A stretch of DNA of 64,000 nucleotides from Beijerinckia indica subsp. indica ATCC 9039. GTDB taxonomy: Bacteria > Pseudomonadota > Alphaproteobacteria > Rhizobiales > Beijerinckiaceae. The notes under the pieces are model-generated. The model was not told the DNA's origin and made no database searches. It worked only from the letters and a program-made list of their open reading frames with translations. Positions 44,220 through 52,792 of the stretch are shown piece by piece. Location: NCBI RefSeq assembly GCF_000019845.1, contig NC_010581.1:687501-751500 (forward strand), in the 5' to 3' direction. The position numbers and the translations under genes were made by a program. Position 1 is the stretch's first letter; each line of letters begins with the position of its first letter.

Positions 44220-45308
44220 ATGCTGATCGGACCGACCCTCGGGCGTTATCTGTCGTCGCGTTTCCTGTTTATGATTCTTGCCGTTTTCGGCACAATCTTC
44301 AGCATGATCTATGTGATCGATCTCGTCGAGATGTTGCGGCGCGCCGGTAACAGGCCGGGCGCCACGGCCTCTCTCATCGCCTTTTTGTCGTTTCTGCGCG
44401 CGCCCTCCGTTTCTGAACAGATCCTGCCGTTTTGCGTCCTGTTTGGCACCATGGCAACCTTCATCAATCTGACGCGCCGCCTGGAACTGCTTGTCGCGCG
44501 GGCCGCGGGCATTTCGATCTGGCAACTCATGATGCCGCCCCTAGGCATCGCCTTGGCCATCGGAATCTTCTCTGTCACGCTCTACAATCCGATATCCGCC
44601 ATGATGAAACATCGTGCGGATGGGATCGAGACTGAATTGTTTGGCGGGATTGGTGGGCAGGAGACGAAGGGCGGATTGTGGATTCGCCAGAATAGCGTCG
44701 ACGGCCAGGCGATCATTCGGGCCGAGACCGTCGAGGCCGGCGGTTCGCGGCTCGGCGGGGTCACGCTCTATACCTATGGGAAGGATGGAAGTTTCGAAGC
44801 GCGAATCGAAGCACGCCATGCCAAGCTCGTTCCCGGTGTCTGGCAAATGACCGAAGCCCGGATTATCGTGCCCGGTGAGGAAATTCAGGAGGCGGGCCTT
44901 TATCTTCTGGCGACCAATCTGACGCCAGGTGAGGTCTCCGAGAATATCGTGACCCCCGAATCCGTGCCGTTTTGGGAACTCCAATCTTTCCGCGCCGCCA
45001 CCGAGCTTGCAGGTCTCGACTCAACGCGATATCGCCTGCAATTTCAACTCCTTCTGGCTCGCCCGCTATTTTTCATCGCAATGGTTTTGATCGCCGCGGC
45101 CTTTTCGTTAAGGTTTTTTCGATTTGGTGGTATTACCAAAATGGTTTGCGGTGGAGCGGGCGCAGGCTTCGTGCTTTACATAGTGTCGAAATTTACCGGT
45201 GATCTGGGCACTTCAGGGTTGTTGAGTGCCCCGATCGCCGCTTGGTCTCCCGCTGTCGTTGCAAGTATGCTCGGCGCGTTAGCCTTGCTGAATCAGGAGG
45301 ATGGTTGA
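44220..45308 (+). CDS. lptG: LPS export permease LptG
   Basis: 362 residues, usual length. Inner-membrane subunit of the LptBFGC machine that extracts lipopolysaccharide. Membrane segments 1-3 at the N-terminus and 4-6 at the C-terminus flank a periplasmic beta-jellyroll region (residues ~130-270). The ASLIAFLSFLRAPSVSEQILPFCVLFGTMATFINLTRRLELLVARAAGIS stretch contains LptG-type motifs including the coupling helix. Its stop overlaps the lptD start (TGATG). Its usual partner lptF is not upstream. Confidence 0.9.
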   Translation: MLIGPTLGRYLSSRFLFMILAVFGTIFSMIYVIDLVEMLRRAGNRPGATASLIAFLSFLRAPSVSEQILPFCVLFGTMATFINLTRRLELLVARAAGISIWQLMMPPLGIALAIGIFSVTLYNPISAMMKHRADGIETELFGGIGGQETKGGLWIRQNSVDGQAIIRAETVEAGGSRLGGVTLYTYGKDGSFEARIEARHAKLVPGVWQMTEARIIVPGEEIQEAGLYLLATNLTPGEVSENIVTPESVPFWELQSFRAATELAGLDSTRYRLQFQLLLARPLFFIAMVLIAAAFSLRFFRFGGITKMVCGGAGAGFVLYIVSKFTGDLGTSGLLSAPIAAWSPAVVASMLGALALLNQEDG

Positions 45309-47986
45309 TGGGGCGGCGTTTTTGCCCCGTAAATCCAGGCTTGTCGAGGACAAAGACCCGACACGGTTCCAGGGTTCGTGGCTTTTGGTGTTCCGCGGTC
45401 TTGTCGCCATCGATTCTGGTCGTGGTCTTGTCGGGAATCGGCATGTCCGCTTTGTTCGACGCCGCTGCGCTTGCCGCGCCGGCGAATGCGGATGCACGCG
45501 CCCAAAAAGCCACTGTCCCGGCCGCCGGATCTCCAGCGGGCCAAGTGTCTCCCGCCAATGAAGCATCGCCGCCCAAAAAAGAACGGATGCTCGTTGAGGC
45601 GGCGGAAATGCGTTACGATGCCGAAAAGGACACTGTCGCCGCCGTCGGCAATGCTCAGGTCTATCTGGATGGCCGGGTGCTCGAGGCTGATCGGGTCACC
45701 TACGAGCGCAAGACAGGACGCGTCTATGCCGAGGGTCATGCGAAAATGACCGAGCGTGACGGCAGCGTCATGTATGGCGAGCGTTTCGACCTGAGCGATG
45801 ATTTTCGTGACGGTTTCGTCGAGAGCTTGCGCTACGAAAGCGCGGATAAGACCTATTTCAGCGCCCCGCATATGGAACGGATCGCCGAGGATACGGCGGT
45901 CTTCGACAAAGGCACCTATACGGCCTGTAAGCCCTGCCAAGACAATCCCGACCGGCCGCGATTCTGGCAGGTGCGGGCCAAGCGCATCGTTCACAAGAAC
46001 GATGAGCATATGATTTATTACGAGGACGCATCGCTGGAACTGCTTGGCATTCCCCTCGCCAGCATGCCGTTCTTCTCGAGCCCAGACCCGACGGTCACCC
46101 GCAAATCCGGCATTCTCTCGCCGCATTATCTCAATAAAAGCCGTCTCGGCTATGGGGTAGGGGTGCCGATCTTCTGGGCGCTCGCGCCCAATTACGATAT
46201 TACCGTGACGCCAACGGCCTATTCGGAACAGGGCTTTTTCGGTAGCGCCGAATGGCGCCATCGGCTCGAAAACGGATACTACTACATTCGCGGCAACGGT
46301 ATTGTGGAAAGTAATCCCTATGCCTTCCCTGCCTCACCCTGGGGATCGGGCAGCCATCGTTCGCGTGGCGATCTGGAAAGCAAGGGCCAGTTCGCGCTGT
46401 CCGACTATTGGAAATTCGGCTGGGAATTCACGCTGCTTTCGGACAAATGGTTCCTGTGGGATTATCAGGTTTCAACCCAGACGCTGTCGTCCAATTACAT
46501 CGCCGAATCGACGTCCACCGTCTATCTCACGGGGCAGGCCGATCGCGGCTTTTTCGATCTGCGCGGTTATCATTTCACGGGCCTGTCGAGCCATGACTTC
46601 CAGCCGCAGCAACCCTGGGTGCGGCCGGTCTGGGACTATAACAAGACCTTCGACATCGATCCTGAAAAGACCCATGGCATTGGCGGCCAGGCCGAGGTCA
46701 ATTTCAATCTTACGAGCCTGTCCGCAGCCTCCGCGAGCTATCAGGCCGTCGGCCCAAGGCAATTGGATAGTGCTTATAACCTCTATGACATCTGCAATAA
46801 TTATCAGCCGGGCCGTACGAACGGTGATTGCCTCCTGCGTGGCATCGGCGGTGATTATACGCGCGCGACACTCGAGACATCTTGGAAACGCAAGATTGTC
46901 GATCCGCTTGGTGAAGTCTGGACGCCTTTTGCCTTCGCTCGTTTCAATGGGCAATGGCTCAATTTGAATACGACAAACAGCTATACATTTTCCAATGGTG
47001 TCACCAGTTCGACCTATACCAACGCCTCGCAACTGGCGTTTCTTGGCAATCGAGCCTCGGCTTTCTATGGTCAATTCACCCCCGGGGCCGGGCTTGAATA
47101 TCGCTATCCGCTCTTTGCCAAGACCAGCATAGGCACGCTGACCGTCGAACCGATCGGGCAGATCATTCTGCGTCCGAACAGCCAGATTGGCTATAATTCG
47201 CTCGTCAATCTCGATGCGCAAAGTCTGGTCTTCGACACATCGAATCTCTTCGAGTGGAACAAGTTTTCCGGTTACGACCGTTTCGAAAACGGCATCCGCG
47301 CCAATTACGGCGGTCAGGCGATGTTGACTTTCGACAATGGCGGCTATGCAAGCCTGATCGCCGGACAATCCTATCAAGTGGCTGGTCAGAATGCTTATGC
47401 CACGCCGGATGCGGCCAATGTCGGCTTGAACTCTGGTCTCGATACGCGCTTGTCTGATTATGTCGGCTCCTTCACGATCGCCCCATCCTCGGCCTTTGCT
47501 TTGACGGCTCAGGGCCGTTTCAATGTGGATACATTCGCGCCGCGGCGTATCGATGTCATTGGGACTTACAATCTCGGTGCCTGGACCGGTTCGGTCCAAT
47601 ATGCCAATTATACGCAACAGCCGGAAATTGGTTATGACGTTCGCCGCCAGGGTCTGTCAGTGAGTTCGCGCTACCAGATCAATGATAATTATTTTGTCCA
47701 GGGTAATATCACCTTCGACATGACCCGGCATTTTTATCCGCCCGATATTATCGGTAACACGCACCCAGCCCTGTTCTACCCGGCGAGCTATGGCATCAGC
47801 GGCGGTTATCAGGATGACTGCACGACCTTCAGCTTGATGTATAATTCTTTCGATCAGGACACGGGCAGCGGCACATTGTATCGTAACCAGACTTTCCTTG
47901 TTTCCTTTCAATTGCGAACATTGGGAGAATTCAAGTTCAGCAAGGCGTTTACGAATTACAATACGCTCGATGGCGTGAAATATTGA
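45308..47986 (+). CDS. lptD: LPS-assembly protein LptD
   Basis: 892 residues from the ATG at 45308, overlapping the lptG stop and preceded by AGGAGG. Outer-membrane translocon that inserts LPS. Signal region near the N-terminus, then an LptA-like jellyroll (MLVEAAEMRYDAEKDTVAAV, VTYERKTGRVYAEGHAKMTE) around residues 95-250 with Cys pairs (CKPCQDN), then a large beta-barrel to the C-terminus. Barrel landmarks include GVPIFWALAPNYDITVTPTA and SAEWRHRLENGYYYIRG. The N-terminal extension before the jellyroll is longer than usual and Pro/Ala-rich. Confidence 0.94.
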   Translation: MGRRFCPVNPGLSRTKTRHGSRVRGFWCSAVLSPSILVVVLSGIGMSALFDAAALAAPANADARAQKATVPAAGSPAGQVSPANEASPPKKERMLVEAAEMRYDAEKDTVAAVGNAQVYLDGRVLEADRVTYERKTGRVYAEGHAKMTERDGSVMYGERFDLSDDFRDGFVESLRYESADKTYFSAPHMERIAEDTAVFDKGTYTACKPCQDNPDRPRFWQVRAKRIVHKNDEHMIYYEDASLELLGIPLASMPFFSSPDPTVTRKSGILSPHYLNKSRLGYGVGVPIFWALAPNYDITVTPTAYSEQGFFGSAEWRHRLENGYYYIRGNGIVESNPYAFPASPWGSGSHRSRGDLESKGQFALSDYWKFGWEFTLLSDKWFLWDYQVSTQTLSSNYIAESTSTVYLTGQADRGFFDLRGYHFTGLSSHDFQPQQPWVRPVWDYNKTFDIDPEKTHGIGGQAEVNFNLTSLSAASASYQAVGPRQLDSAYNLYDICNNYQPGRTNGDCLLRGIGGDYTRATLETSWKRKIVDPLGEVWTPFAFARFNGQWLNLNTTNSYTFSNGVTSSTYTNASQLAFLGNRASAFYGQFTPGAGLEYRYPLFAKTSIGTLTVEPIGQIILRPNSQIGYNSLVNLDAQSLVFDTSNLFEWNKFSGYDRFENGIRANYGGQAMLTFDNGGYASLIAGQSYQVAGQNAYATPDAANVGLNSGLDTRLSDYVGSFTIAPSSAFALTAQGRFNVDTFAPRRIDVIGTYNLGAWTGSVQYANYTQQPEIGYDVRRQGLSVSSRYQINDNYFVQGNITFDMTRHFYPPDIIGNTHPALFYPASYGISGGYQDDCTTFSLMYNSFDQDTGSGTLYRNQTFLVSFQLRTLGEFKFSKAFTNYNTLDGVKY

Positions 47987-48064
47987 TCGCCCGGGCCATC
48001 TGAAGCGCGCGTGATTTCGGGGGCCGCGCAGAGACGAAACGGATTAAAAGGAAGACGTATAACG

Positions 48065-49078
48065 ATGAAAACAGCCGGCCGTTTCTTCCGGCAAGCTCTT
48101 GCCGTCGCTCCTGTCGCGCCACGAGATCGCTTCTCTCCAGTGTTCGGCCCTCGCCCGATGAGATTCTTGCCAGGCCTTTTGGGTCTGTCATTGTTGGGCC
48201 TGTCCTCGTTGGGCATGGTCGTGGTGGGTTCGACCGATGTCCAGGCACAGACGATCATTGCGAGCATCAATGGTGATCCCATCACCAATATAGATGTCGA
48301 TGAACGGATGAAAATGCTGCGGGTTCTGCGCAAGCCCGCGACCCGTGAAGCTGCGATGGAGAGCCTTTATACCGATCGGCTCGAGACCCATGAAGCGGCC
48401 CGCTACGGCGTCAAGCCGAAGGATGCCGATATTGGCCAGGAAATCGTCCGTGTCGCGCAGGAGATGAAGGTGCAACCCGAGGCCCTGATCGCGGCCTTGC
48501 AGAATGCCGGCGTCTCTCCAGATCATTTCAAGGCCCATTTCGGCGCTGATCTCGCCTTCGGTGCCTTGGTTGGCGCCCTGAACAAGGGGGTTGAGGCCAG
48601 CGAAACGGAAGTTCGGAAGGAATTGGCGAGGCAGGGCGGCAAGGCGGCGGCTGGAACGGAATATACCTTGCGTCAGGTCATCTTCAGCTTGCCCAATAAT
48701 GTCGCGCCCGCCGCAATCAATGCGCGTGGGCAGGAGGCCGAGCAATTGCGCCAGCGCTTCGCCGACTGCGAGTCGGGTGAGAAAATGGTCTTCGCATTGA
48801 ATGATGTGACGATCCGTGATCCGATCCGCCGCACCTCTACCGAAATTAGCGAAGGCTTGCGCAATCTTCTCGACAAGACCCCCGTTGGCCATCTCACGCC
48901 GCCACAACGCTCCAGCGCGGGTCTTGAAATGATCGCCGTCTGCCGCAAGGGAGCGGCGCTGGATGACACTGCCCTGCGACAGCAGATCTCGCAAAAGATT
49001 CTCGCAACGCGCTTGTCGGCGGATCGCGCCAAGCGGCTGAAGGAGATGCGTGACCATGCGGTCATTGTGCATCCGTGA
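48065..49078 (+). CDS. surA: SurA-like periplasmic peptidyl-prolyl isomerase
   Basis: 337 residues from the ATG at 48065, or 306 from 48158, where the hydrophobic signal core starts (LPGLLGLSLLGLSSLGMVV). Chaperone for outer-membrane proteins. The SurA_N core is seen in IIASINGDPITNIDVDERMK and EAARYGVKPKDADI; one parvulin-type domain follows (TEYTLRQVIFSLP, GHLTPPQRSSAGLEMIAVC). It lies directly after lptD, its best-known client. pdxA, which normally follows, is missing. Confidence 0.85.
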   Translation: MKTAGRFFRQALAVAPVAPRDRFSPVFGPRPMRFLPGLLGLSLLGLSSLGMVVVGSTDVQAQTIIASINGDPITNIDVDERMKMLRVLRKPATREAAMESLYTDRLETHEAARYGVKPKDADIGQEIVRVAQEMKVQPEALIAALQNAGVSPDHFKAHFGADLAFGALVGALNKGVEASETEVRKELARQGGKAAAGTEYTLRQVIFSLPNNVAPAAINARGQEAEQLRQRFADCESGEKMVFALNDVTIRDPIRRTSTEISEGLRNLLDKTPVGHLTPPQRSSAGLEMIAVCRKGAALDDTALRQQISQKILATRLSADRAKRLKEMRDHAVIVHP

Positions 49079-49269
49079 TGAACGTATGCACCGGCACCCA
49101 TTCAAGAATCGAGTGCACGCCAAAATATGGATTATGCATCCTCTGAATGTATCAGTGCATTGGGCGCTTTTTCAAAGAGCCGTGCCCTCGGACGCAGCCT
49201 TGCCAATCCGGCGAGCCTGATCGCGGTGCTTGAACGCGTCTGTTGGCTCGCCGCATGTGCTTGTGCTGC

Positions 49270-50148
49270 ATGAGTGCGACAAAGGATGATCTGCCGCCTT
49301 TGCGCGAGGTCGTGGCGACCTATGGTCTTGCCGCCAAAAAGGCGCTTGGCCAGAATTTCCTCTTCGACCTTAATCTGACGGGCCGCATCGCTCGCGCTGC
49401 GGATCCTTCAAAGACGGCGCTGATCGTGGAAATCGGCCCGGGTCCTGGAGGTTTGACGCGCGCTCTCCTGGCCGAGGGAGCGCCCAAAGTCATCGCCATC
49501 GAGCAGGATGAGCGTTGTCTGCCCGCCCTCGCTGAAATTGCCGCGCATTATCCGGGTCGGCTGGAGGTCGTCGCCGGTGATGCCCTGACCACGGATCTCG
49601 GCTTATTGGTCGCTTCTTACCGGCCGGCCAGGATCTGCGCCAATCTGCCCTATAATATCGGCACGGCTCTGCTCACGCGCTGGATCGAGACCGAGCCCTG
49701 GCCGCCTTGGTTCGATCGCCTGGTGTTAATGTTTCAGCGCGAGGTTGCCGAACGCATCGTGGCGACTCCTGCGCAACGGGCCGATTACGGCCGACTGGCG
49801 GTCCTGTGCAATTGGCGTTGCGAGACCCGCATTCTTTTCGATGTCTCGCCTTCCGCTTTCACACCGCCCCCCAAGGTGACCTCGGCCGTTGTCGAACTCG
49901 TGCCGCGTGCCGAGCCGCTGACTTGCGACCGGGAAAAGCTCTCCGCCGTGACCCAGGCCGCCTTTGGGCAGCGTCGTAAAATGCTGCGGCAATCGCTCAA
50001 AAGTCTCTTGGGAGGGGGAACATCTGCCTTGATCGAGGCTGCTGGTCTTGCACCGACCCTGCGAGCCGAAGAGGTTGATATAGCCGGATTTGTCGCACTG
50101 GCCCGGGGAGATTTCAGGCTGCCGGCTACAGAGCACGTGCTAAAATAG
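49270..50148 (+). CDS. rsmA: 16S rRNA dimethyladenosine transferase
   Basis: 292 residues from the ATG at 49270. Dimethylates two adjacent adenines near the 3' end of 16S rRNA late in 30S assembly. SAM-binding motif is [17 protein letters not shown], motif IV is [14 protein letters not shown], with the preceding [12 protein letters not shown] signature. The C-terminal domain contains [15 protein letters not shown]. It closes the LPS cluster, ~190 bases after surA. Confidence 0.95.
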   Translation: MSATKDDLPPLREVVATYGLAAKKALGQNFLFDLNLTGRIARAADPSKTALIVEIGPGPGGLTRALLAEGAPKVIAIEQDERCLPALAEIAAHYPGRLEVVAGDALTTDLGLLVASYRPARICANLPYNIGTALLTRWIETEPWPPWFDRLVLMFQREVAERIVATPAQRADYGRLAVLCNWRCETRILFDVSPSAFTPPPKVTSAVVELVPRAEPLTCDREKLSAVTQAAFGQRRKMLRQSLKSLLGGGTSALIEAAGLAPTLRAEEVDIAGFVALARGDFRLPATEHVLK

Positions 50149-50264
50149 CAAGAAAATTTGTGGGATTCGCACGGCCTTGTCTCTTCACGGAATCCTGACT
50201 ACCGGACCTCGTGCTGATCATGCGATCCTTCCACAAATGAAACAGGGAACATCCAGGGAAAGCC

Positions 50265-51368
50265 ATGAGCACGCCATACCTCTTCACGCCTTTTCAGGTC
50301 GGTTCCTTGGCGCTGACCAATCGCATTATCATCGCGCCAATGTGCCAATATTCGGCCGTGGATGGCGTCGCGCAGGATTGGCATCTCATCCATCTCGGCA
50401 ATCTGGCTCTGTCTGGCGCCGCCCTATTGACCATTGAGGCGACGGCGGTTTTGCCCGAGGGCCGCATTTCCTATGCGGATATTGGCCTCTGGGACGATGT
50501 GACAGAAGCCGCCCTGCGCCGCACGCTGGACGGTGTTCGCCGCTATTCCGATATGCCGATCGGGATGCAGCTTGCACATGCGGGACGCAAGGCTTCGACC
50601 GATCTGCCCTGGAAGGGTGGGGCCAAAATCGCCGCCGATAAACCCAATGGCTGGCAAACGGTCGCGCCCTCGGCCGTCGCTCTTCATAAAGGCGACACGC
50701 CACCCACAGCGCTCGACAAGGATGGACTGATCCGTGTCCGCGAGGCCTTTGCGGAGGCCGCGAAGCGCGCCGGCCGTCTTGGCATCGATCTCGTGCAGAT
50801 CCATGCCGCGCATGGCTATTTGCTGCACCAATTTCTGTCGCCGATTTCCAACCAGCGCACGGATGACTATGGCGGCAGTCTCGAAAACCGGATGCGTTTC
50901 CCCCTGGAAGTGTTCGATGCCGTGCGGGCGGCCTTTCCGGCCGGACGGCCGGTGAGCGTTCGGGTTTCTGGCACGGATTGGGTCGAGGGTGGCTGGGAGG
51001 TCGAGCAGACCATTGCTTTCGCCAAGGCGCTCGAAGCGCGGGGATGCGACGCCATTCATGTTTCGAGTGGCGGTCTCGCCGCGGAACAGAAGATCCCGAT
51101 CGGTCCGAGCTATCAGGTGCCGCTTGCTCGAGCTGTCAAGGCGGCCGTCAAAATACCGGTTGTCGCGGTCGGTCTCATCACCGGCTATGAACAGGCCGAG
51201 GCAATTGTCAGTACGGGCGACGCGGATCTGATCGCGCTCGCAAGGGCTATTCTTTATAATCCGCGTTGGCCTTGGCATGCGGCCGCCTATTTCGGCGCCC
51301 ATGTCAAAGCGCCGCCGCAATATTTGCGTTCGCAGCCGCATCAATTTCGCGACTTGTTTCTCAGTTGA
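50265..51368 (+). CDS. Old-yellow-enzyme family NADH:flavin oxidoreductase (YqjM-like)
   Basis: 367 residues. FMN ene-reductase fold. The N-terminal APMCQYSAVDG carries the flavin-tuning Cys of the YqjM/xenobiotic-reductase class; LAHAGRKAST, then HAAHGYLLHQFLSPISNQRTDDYGGSLENR contain active-site His and Tyr. The C-terminal RDLFL end is also typical. Physiological substrate unknown; relatives reduce activated alkenes, nitro compounds or handle thiol stress. Stands alone after rsmA. Confidence 0.92.
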   Translation: MSTPYLFTPFQVGSLALTNRIIIAPMCQYSAVDGVAQDWHLIHLGNLALSGAALLTIEATAVLPEGRISYADIGLWDDVTEAALRRTLDGVRRYSDMPIGMQLAHAGRKASTDLPWKGGAKIAADKPNGWQTVAPSAVALHKGDTPPTALDKDGLIRVREAFAEAAKRAGRLGIDLVQIHAAHGYLLHQFLSPISNQRTDDYGGSLENRMRFPLEVFDAVRAAFPAGRPVSVRVSGTDWVEGGWEVEQTIAFAKALEARGCDAIHVSSGGLAAEQKIPIGPSYQVPLARAVKAAVKIPVVAVGLITGYEQAEAIVSTGDADLIALARAILYNPRWPWHAAAYFGAHVKAPPQYLRSQPHQFRDLFLS

Positions 51369-51431
51369 GAGGAACGACTGGGCCGTAACTGACTTTAATA
51401 CAAGTGGCCAAAAGACTGAAAGAAGAAGCCC

Positions 51432-51444
51432 GGGGGGGGGGGGG
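51432..51444 (+). repeat. Homopolymer tract of 13 G at a ribosome binding site
   Basis: Thirteen consecutive G end two bases before the ATG of the DUF1269 gene, so they stand where the Shine-Dalgarno element should be. Such tracts are unstable in replication and could change spacing or translation of the gene. It could also be partly a sequencing or assembly effect. Confidence 0.75.
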
Positions 51445-51446
51445 AT

Positions 51447-51995
51447 ATGGCGGAAATGATCGTCGTTGGATTCGAGGATCCTTTCGAGGCTGATCGTGTC
51501 CTCACCGAATTGCTGCACATGCAGACCGATGATCTCATCGAACTCGAGGAAGCGATCGTCGCCGTTCGGGGGCCGGATGGGAAGATCAGGGTTAAACAGC
51601 AGCATGACCTGACGACGCTCGGCGCGGCCTCTGGTGGTCTTGCCGGTGCCATGTGGGGGACAGTGATTGGCCTGCTGTTCCTCAATCCCTTGCTCGGCTT
51701 CGTCACGGGTGGCGTGATCGGGGCGGGCACCGGAGCTCTGTCGGGCAGTCTCCTGGATTATGGGATCAATGATGAATTCATCAAATCACTGGGCGAGAAG
51801 TTCAAGCCCGGGAGTTCTGCGCTCTTGCTGCTGATCCGCAAGGTCGAACCCGAAAAGGTTTTGGCCCATCTGTCTCAGTTCAATGGGCATGTTTTGCGCT
51901 CATCCTTATCTGCCGAGCAGGAGAAGAAATTCGAGGAGACGTTCGGCAAACGCGAACGGCCTGCGATCGTCGCCGCCGCTGTGCCGACCCATTAA
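51447..51995 (+). CDS. DUF1269-family membrane protein
   Basis: 182 residues. MIVVGFEDPFEADRVLTELL and the Gly-rich double membrane segment (LAGAMWGTVIGLLFLNPLLGF, VTGGVIGAGTGALSGSLLDYGI) match DUF1269 proteins. The C-terminal domain (KFKPGSSALLLLIRKVEPEKVLAHL) is also typical. Function in the family is not established; members are often stress-related inner-membrane proteins. The poly-G tract just before the start may modulate its expression. Confidence 0.88.
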   Translation: MAEMIVVGFEDPFEADRVLTELLHMQTDDLIELEEAIVAVRGPDGKIRVKQQHDLTTLGAASGGLAGAMWGTVIGLLFLNPLLGFVTGGVIGAGTGALSGSLLDYGINDEFIKSLGEKFKPGSSALLLLIRKVEPEKVLAHLSQFNGHVLRSSLSAEQEKKFEETFGKRERPAIVAAAVPTH

Positions 51996-52058
51996 ACAGA
52001 TCGAAGATCACGGGTCTCCCGGTGTCTCCAATCAGGACGGGGCGCCGGCAACCGGGCA

Positions 52059-52769
52059 ATGTCACTCATGCCCCTTGATCCTACTTTCGCGGATATCATT
52101 GTCCGTCTGGCTTTGACCCTTCTGGCTGGAGCCTTGATTGGTTTCAACCGGGAAACGCATGGCCATACCGCCGGTTTGCGGACCACCATGCTCGTTGGTC
52201 TCGCGGCGGCGGTGACCATGACCTTCGCCGATATTCTCGTGACCACGACCGGCAAGACTCCGACCTCGTTCGTGCTGTTCGATCCCATGCGTTTGCCTTT
52301 GGGTATTCTGACTGGGGTCGGTTTCATCGGTGGCGGCACCATTTTGAAACAGGGAGCCTCGATTACCGGCATTACCACGGCGGCAACGCTCTGGATCATG
52401 ACCGCGATTGGGCTTTGCTTCGGTGGTGGGCAATTGCGACTTGGAGGCCTCGCAACCGGCCTCTGCCTCTTCATTCTGTGGGTCATGAAATGGTTCGAGC
52501 GAAATTTATCGCGCAAACATATGGCCCTTTTGGTGATCGTCTCTCCTGTCGATGTTCCTGAAGAGGATCTCAATCGATTAATCGGCACCATGGGATATCA
52601 GGCGCGTTTTCAGCGTTCGCGCCTCCACCCAAATGAAAAACAAAGAGAAATCTGGTTCAAAATCGAATGGTGGCAACCTCTGTCCATGGAGCCTTCGCGC
52701 GATTTTCTAAAAGCGATCGAAAAGATCTACAGAATCGACAGGTTCGAAATGTTGCGCTCCGAGGGATAG
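52059..52769 (+). CDS. MgtC/SapB-family membrane protein
   Basis: 236 residues. The N-terminal ~150 residues have four to five membrane segments with MgtC signatures: LAGALIGFNRETHGHTAGLRTTMLVGLAAA and GILTGVGFIGGGTILKQGASITGITTAATLW. The C-terminal soluble part (~80 residues) resembles the ACT-like tail of the family. Members are tied to magnesium limitation, acid or phosphate stress and intracellular survival. It is convergent with the glycosyltransferase gene, 23 bases apart. Confidence 0.92.
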   Translation: MSLMPLDPTFADIIVRLALTLLAGALIGFNRETHGHTAGLRTTMLVGLAAAVTMTFADILVTTTGKTPTSFVLFDPMRLPLGILTGVGFIGGGTILKQGASITGITTAATLWIMTAIGLCFGGGQLRLGGLATGLCLFILWVMKWFERNLSRKHMALLVIVSPVDVPEEDLNRLIGTMGYQARFQRSRLHPNEKQREIWFKIEWWQPLSMEPSRDFLKAIEKIYRIDRFEMLRSEG

Positions 52770-52792
52770 GATTTCCGCTGCGACCCTTGGGA

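Noticed and set aside
46472..47617. Minus-strand frame of 381 codons inside lptD
   Set aside because: Antisense to a clear LptD barrel; no domain resemblance.
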